DNA from: Candidatus Zipacnadia bacterium
GTDB lineage: Bacteria > Armatimonadota > Zipacnadia > Zipacnadales > Zipacnadaceae
Assembly (NCBI GenBank): GCA_029821255.1
Contig: JALGTS010000081.1
Coordinates: 1-6,120 of the forward strand
DNA length: 6,120 nucleotides
Direction of reading: 5' to 3'
In this document: positions 5,343 through 6,120 of the stretch, piece by piece
How positions within the stretch are numbered: the first letter of the stretch is position 1
Layout of the letters: every line of letters starts with the position of its first letter
Position numbers and translations under genes: made by a program
The notes under the pieces: generated by a model
The model's input: the letters and a program-made list of their open reading frames with translations, nothing else
Told to the model about the DNA's origin: nothing
Database searches by the model: none

Positions 5343-6120
5343 TTATGGTTCGTCCCGCTCAACTGCATTAAGCAGGTGCCCCAGTTTCTCTCTTTTGGTC
5401 AGGAGATAATCCTTGTTGTATTTAGTGGCGGGCGTCTCCAAGGGGACGCGTTCTACCACCCGTAAGCCGTAGCCTTCCATTGCGGCATATTTTTGCGGAT
5501 TGTTGGTCATCAGCCGCATCTCGGTAATGCCCAGATCAGCTAAGACCTGTGCACCTAAGCCGTAGTCACGCATATCGGGCGGGAAGCCCAGGGCCTGATT
5601 GGCCTCTACTGTATCATAGCCTTCTTCCTGCAAATGGTAGGCCTTAATCTTATTGGCCAGGCCGATGCCTCGGCCTTCCTGGCTGGCGATGTAAACAACC
5701 ACACCGCAGCCTTCAGCCTCAATTTTTTGCAGTGCCACTGCAATCTGGTCGCCGCAGTCGCAGCGCAGTGAACCTAACACATCCCCGGTAACGCAGCCGG
5801 AGTGAACTCGGACCAGCGGTGGCCGCTCAGAACTGGCGGGATCACCTTTGATCACGGCCAGATAATCAGTGCCATCCAGGAGTGAAGTGTAGACCACCAG
5901 CCGAAAGTGGCCATATTTGGTGGGCAGGTCAGCCTCGGCTTGCTTGGCAATGAGTTTCTCAGTGCGGCGGCGATATTCAATCAACTGAACGATGGAGACG
6001 ATCTCGATGCCATGAGTCTGGCTGAAAGCAATTAGCTCGTCCATATCCGCAGCCTGGCCCTGCTCATTGAGAATCGTGGATATCACTCCAGCGGGGTACA
6101 AGCCAGCCAGAATCGCCAGA
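5343..6120 (-). CDS. ribBA: RibBA: DHBP synthase (C-terminal end) fused to GTP cyclohydrolase II, 5'-truncated by window edge
   Basis: The last 258 codons of a riboflavin-pathway fusion; the frame stays open through the right edge, so the start lies outside. Counting from Leu1 at 6119, residues 1 to about 53 are the tail of 3,4-dihydroxy-2-butanone 4-phosphate synthase (LAGLYPAGV; IVQLIEYRRR). Residues from about 58 are GTP cyclohydrolase II, which opens GTP to the diaminopyrimidine precursor. Zinc ligands are Cys109, Cys120 and Cys122 (CDCGDQ). QEGRGIGL, GYDTVEAN, and Asp182 with Arg184 (DMRDYG; E. coli RibA Asp126 and nucleophile Arg128) are all present, so this half looks active. Two oddities are visible. 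The RibB tail reads AGVIST where AGVxCE is expected, so the Glu matching E. coli RibB Glu174 is Thr. The zinc-site segment reads HSGC rather than HSEC. No FMN riboswitch can be seen because the 5' end is outside. Confidence 0.96.
   Translation of the reverse strand, partial: LAILAGLYPAGVISTILNEQGQAADMDELIAFSQTHGIEIVSIVQLIEYRRRTEKLIAKQAEADLPTKYGHFRLVVYTSLLDGTDYLAVIKGDPASSERPPLVRVHSGCVTGDVLGSLRCDCGDQIAVALQKIEAEGCGVVVYIASQEGRGIGLANKIKAYHLQEEGYDTVEANQALGFPPDMRDYGLGAQVLADLGITEMRLMTNNPQKYAAMEGYGLRVVERVPLETPATKYNKDYLLTKREKLGHLLNAVERDEP

Noticed and set aside
6099..6101. TTG as start of the right-hand gene
   Set aside because: The frame continues upstream to the window edge with RibB-like residues, so this is an internal Leu codon of a truncated gene.
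1..6120. CRISPR array, tRNA, mobile element or phage genes
   Set aside because: No regularly spaced repeats, tRNA-like folds, transposase motifs or terminal repeats were seen on either strand.

Overview
All six genes in this window lie on the minus strand, so they read from right to left. Transcription order is ribBA (5' end cut off by the right edge), ribH, an htrA-type membrane-anchored serine protease, two paralogous aldo/keto reductases with C-terminal [4Fe-4S] domains, and a third aldo/keto reductase without Fe-S motifs. Gaps between genes are 20, 15, 59, 62 and 45 bases and most starts have a clear Shine-Dalgarno sequence, so this looks like one co-directional gene string. I see no internal promoter or intrinsic terminator good enough to split it.

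The left 326 bases hold no gene I can support. They contain two inverted-repeat structures. The larger (204-269, possibly 200-280) could fold into a three-way junction. At the far left is a near-consensus sigma70 promoter (TTGACA, 17 bases, TATAAC; 63 down to 35) firing leftward out of the window. It probably marks the start of the next transcription unit.

Organism: a bacterium of moderate GC (estimated by eye), with a fused RibBA, standard start codons and AGGAGG-type ribosome sites. Paired Fe-S aldo/keto reductases with eight cluster cysteines each are common in anaerobes. A Dehalococcoidia-like Chloroflexota or a clostridial-type anaerobe would fit, but this is inference and the window has no decisive marker.

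How the genes relate: ribBA and ribH supply the GTP, ribulose-5-phosphate and lumazine steps of riboflavin synthesis. The HtrA protease acts outside the cytoplasmic membrane in protein quality control. The reductases are cytoplasmic redox enzymes of unknown substrate, and no direct link to flavin synthesis can be shown. The most notable details are active-site departures. One Fe-S reductase lacks the catalytic Tyr and carries a His-bearing insertion. The other has its catalytic His displaced by one residue. The visible end of the RibB domain has Thr where a catalytic Glu is expected. I found no CRISPR array, tRNA, rRNA, insertion sequence or defence system.
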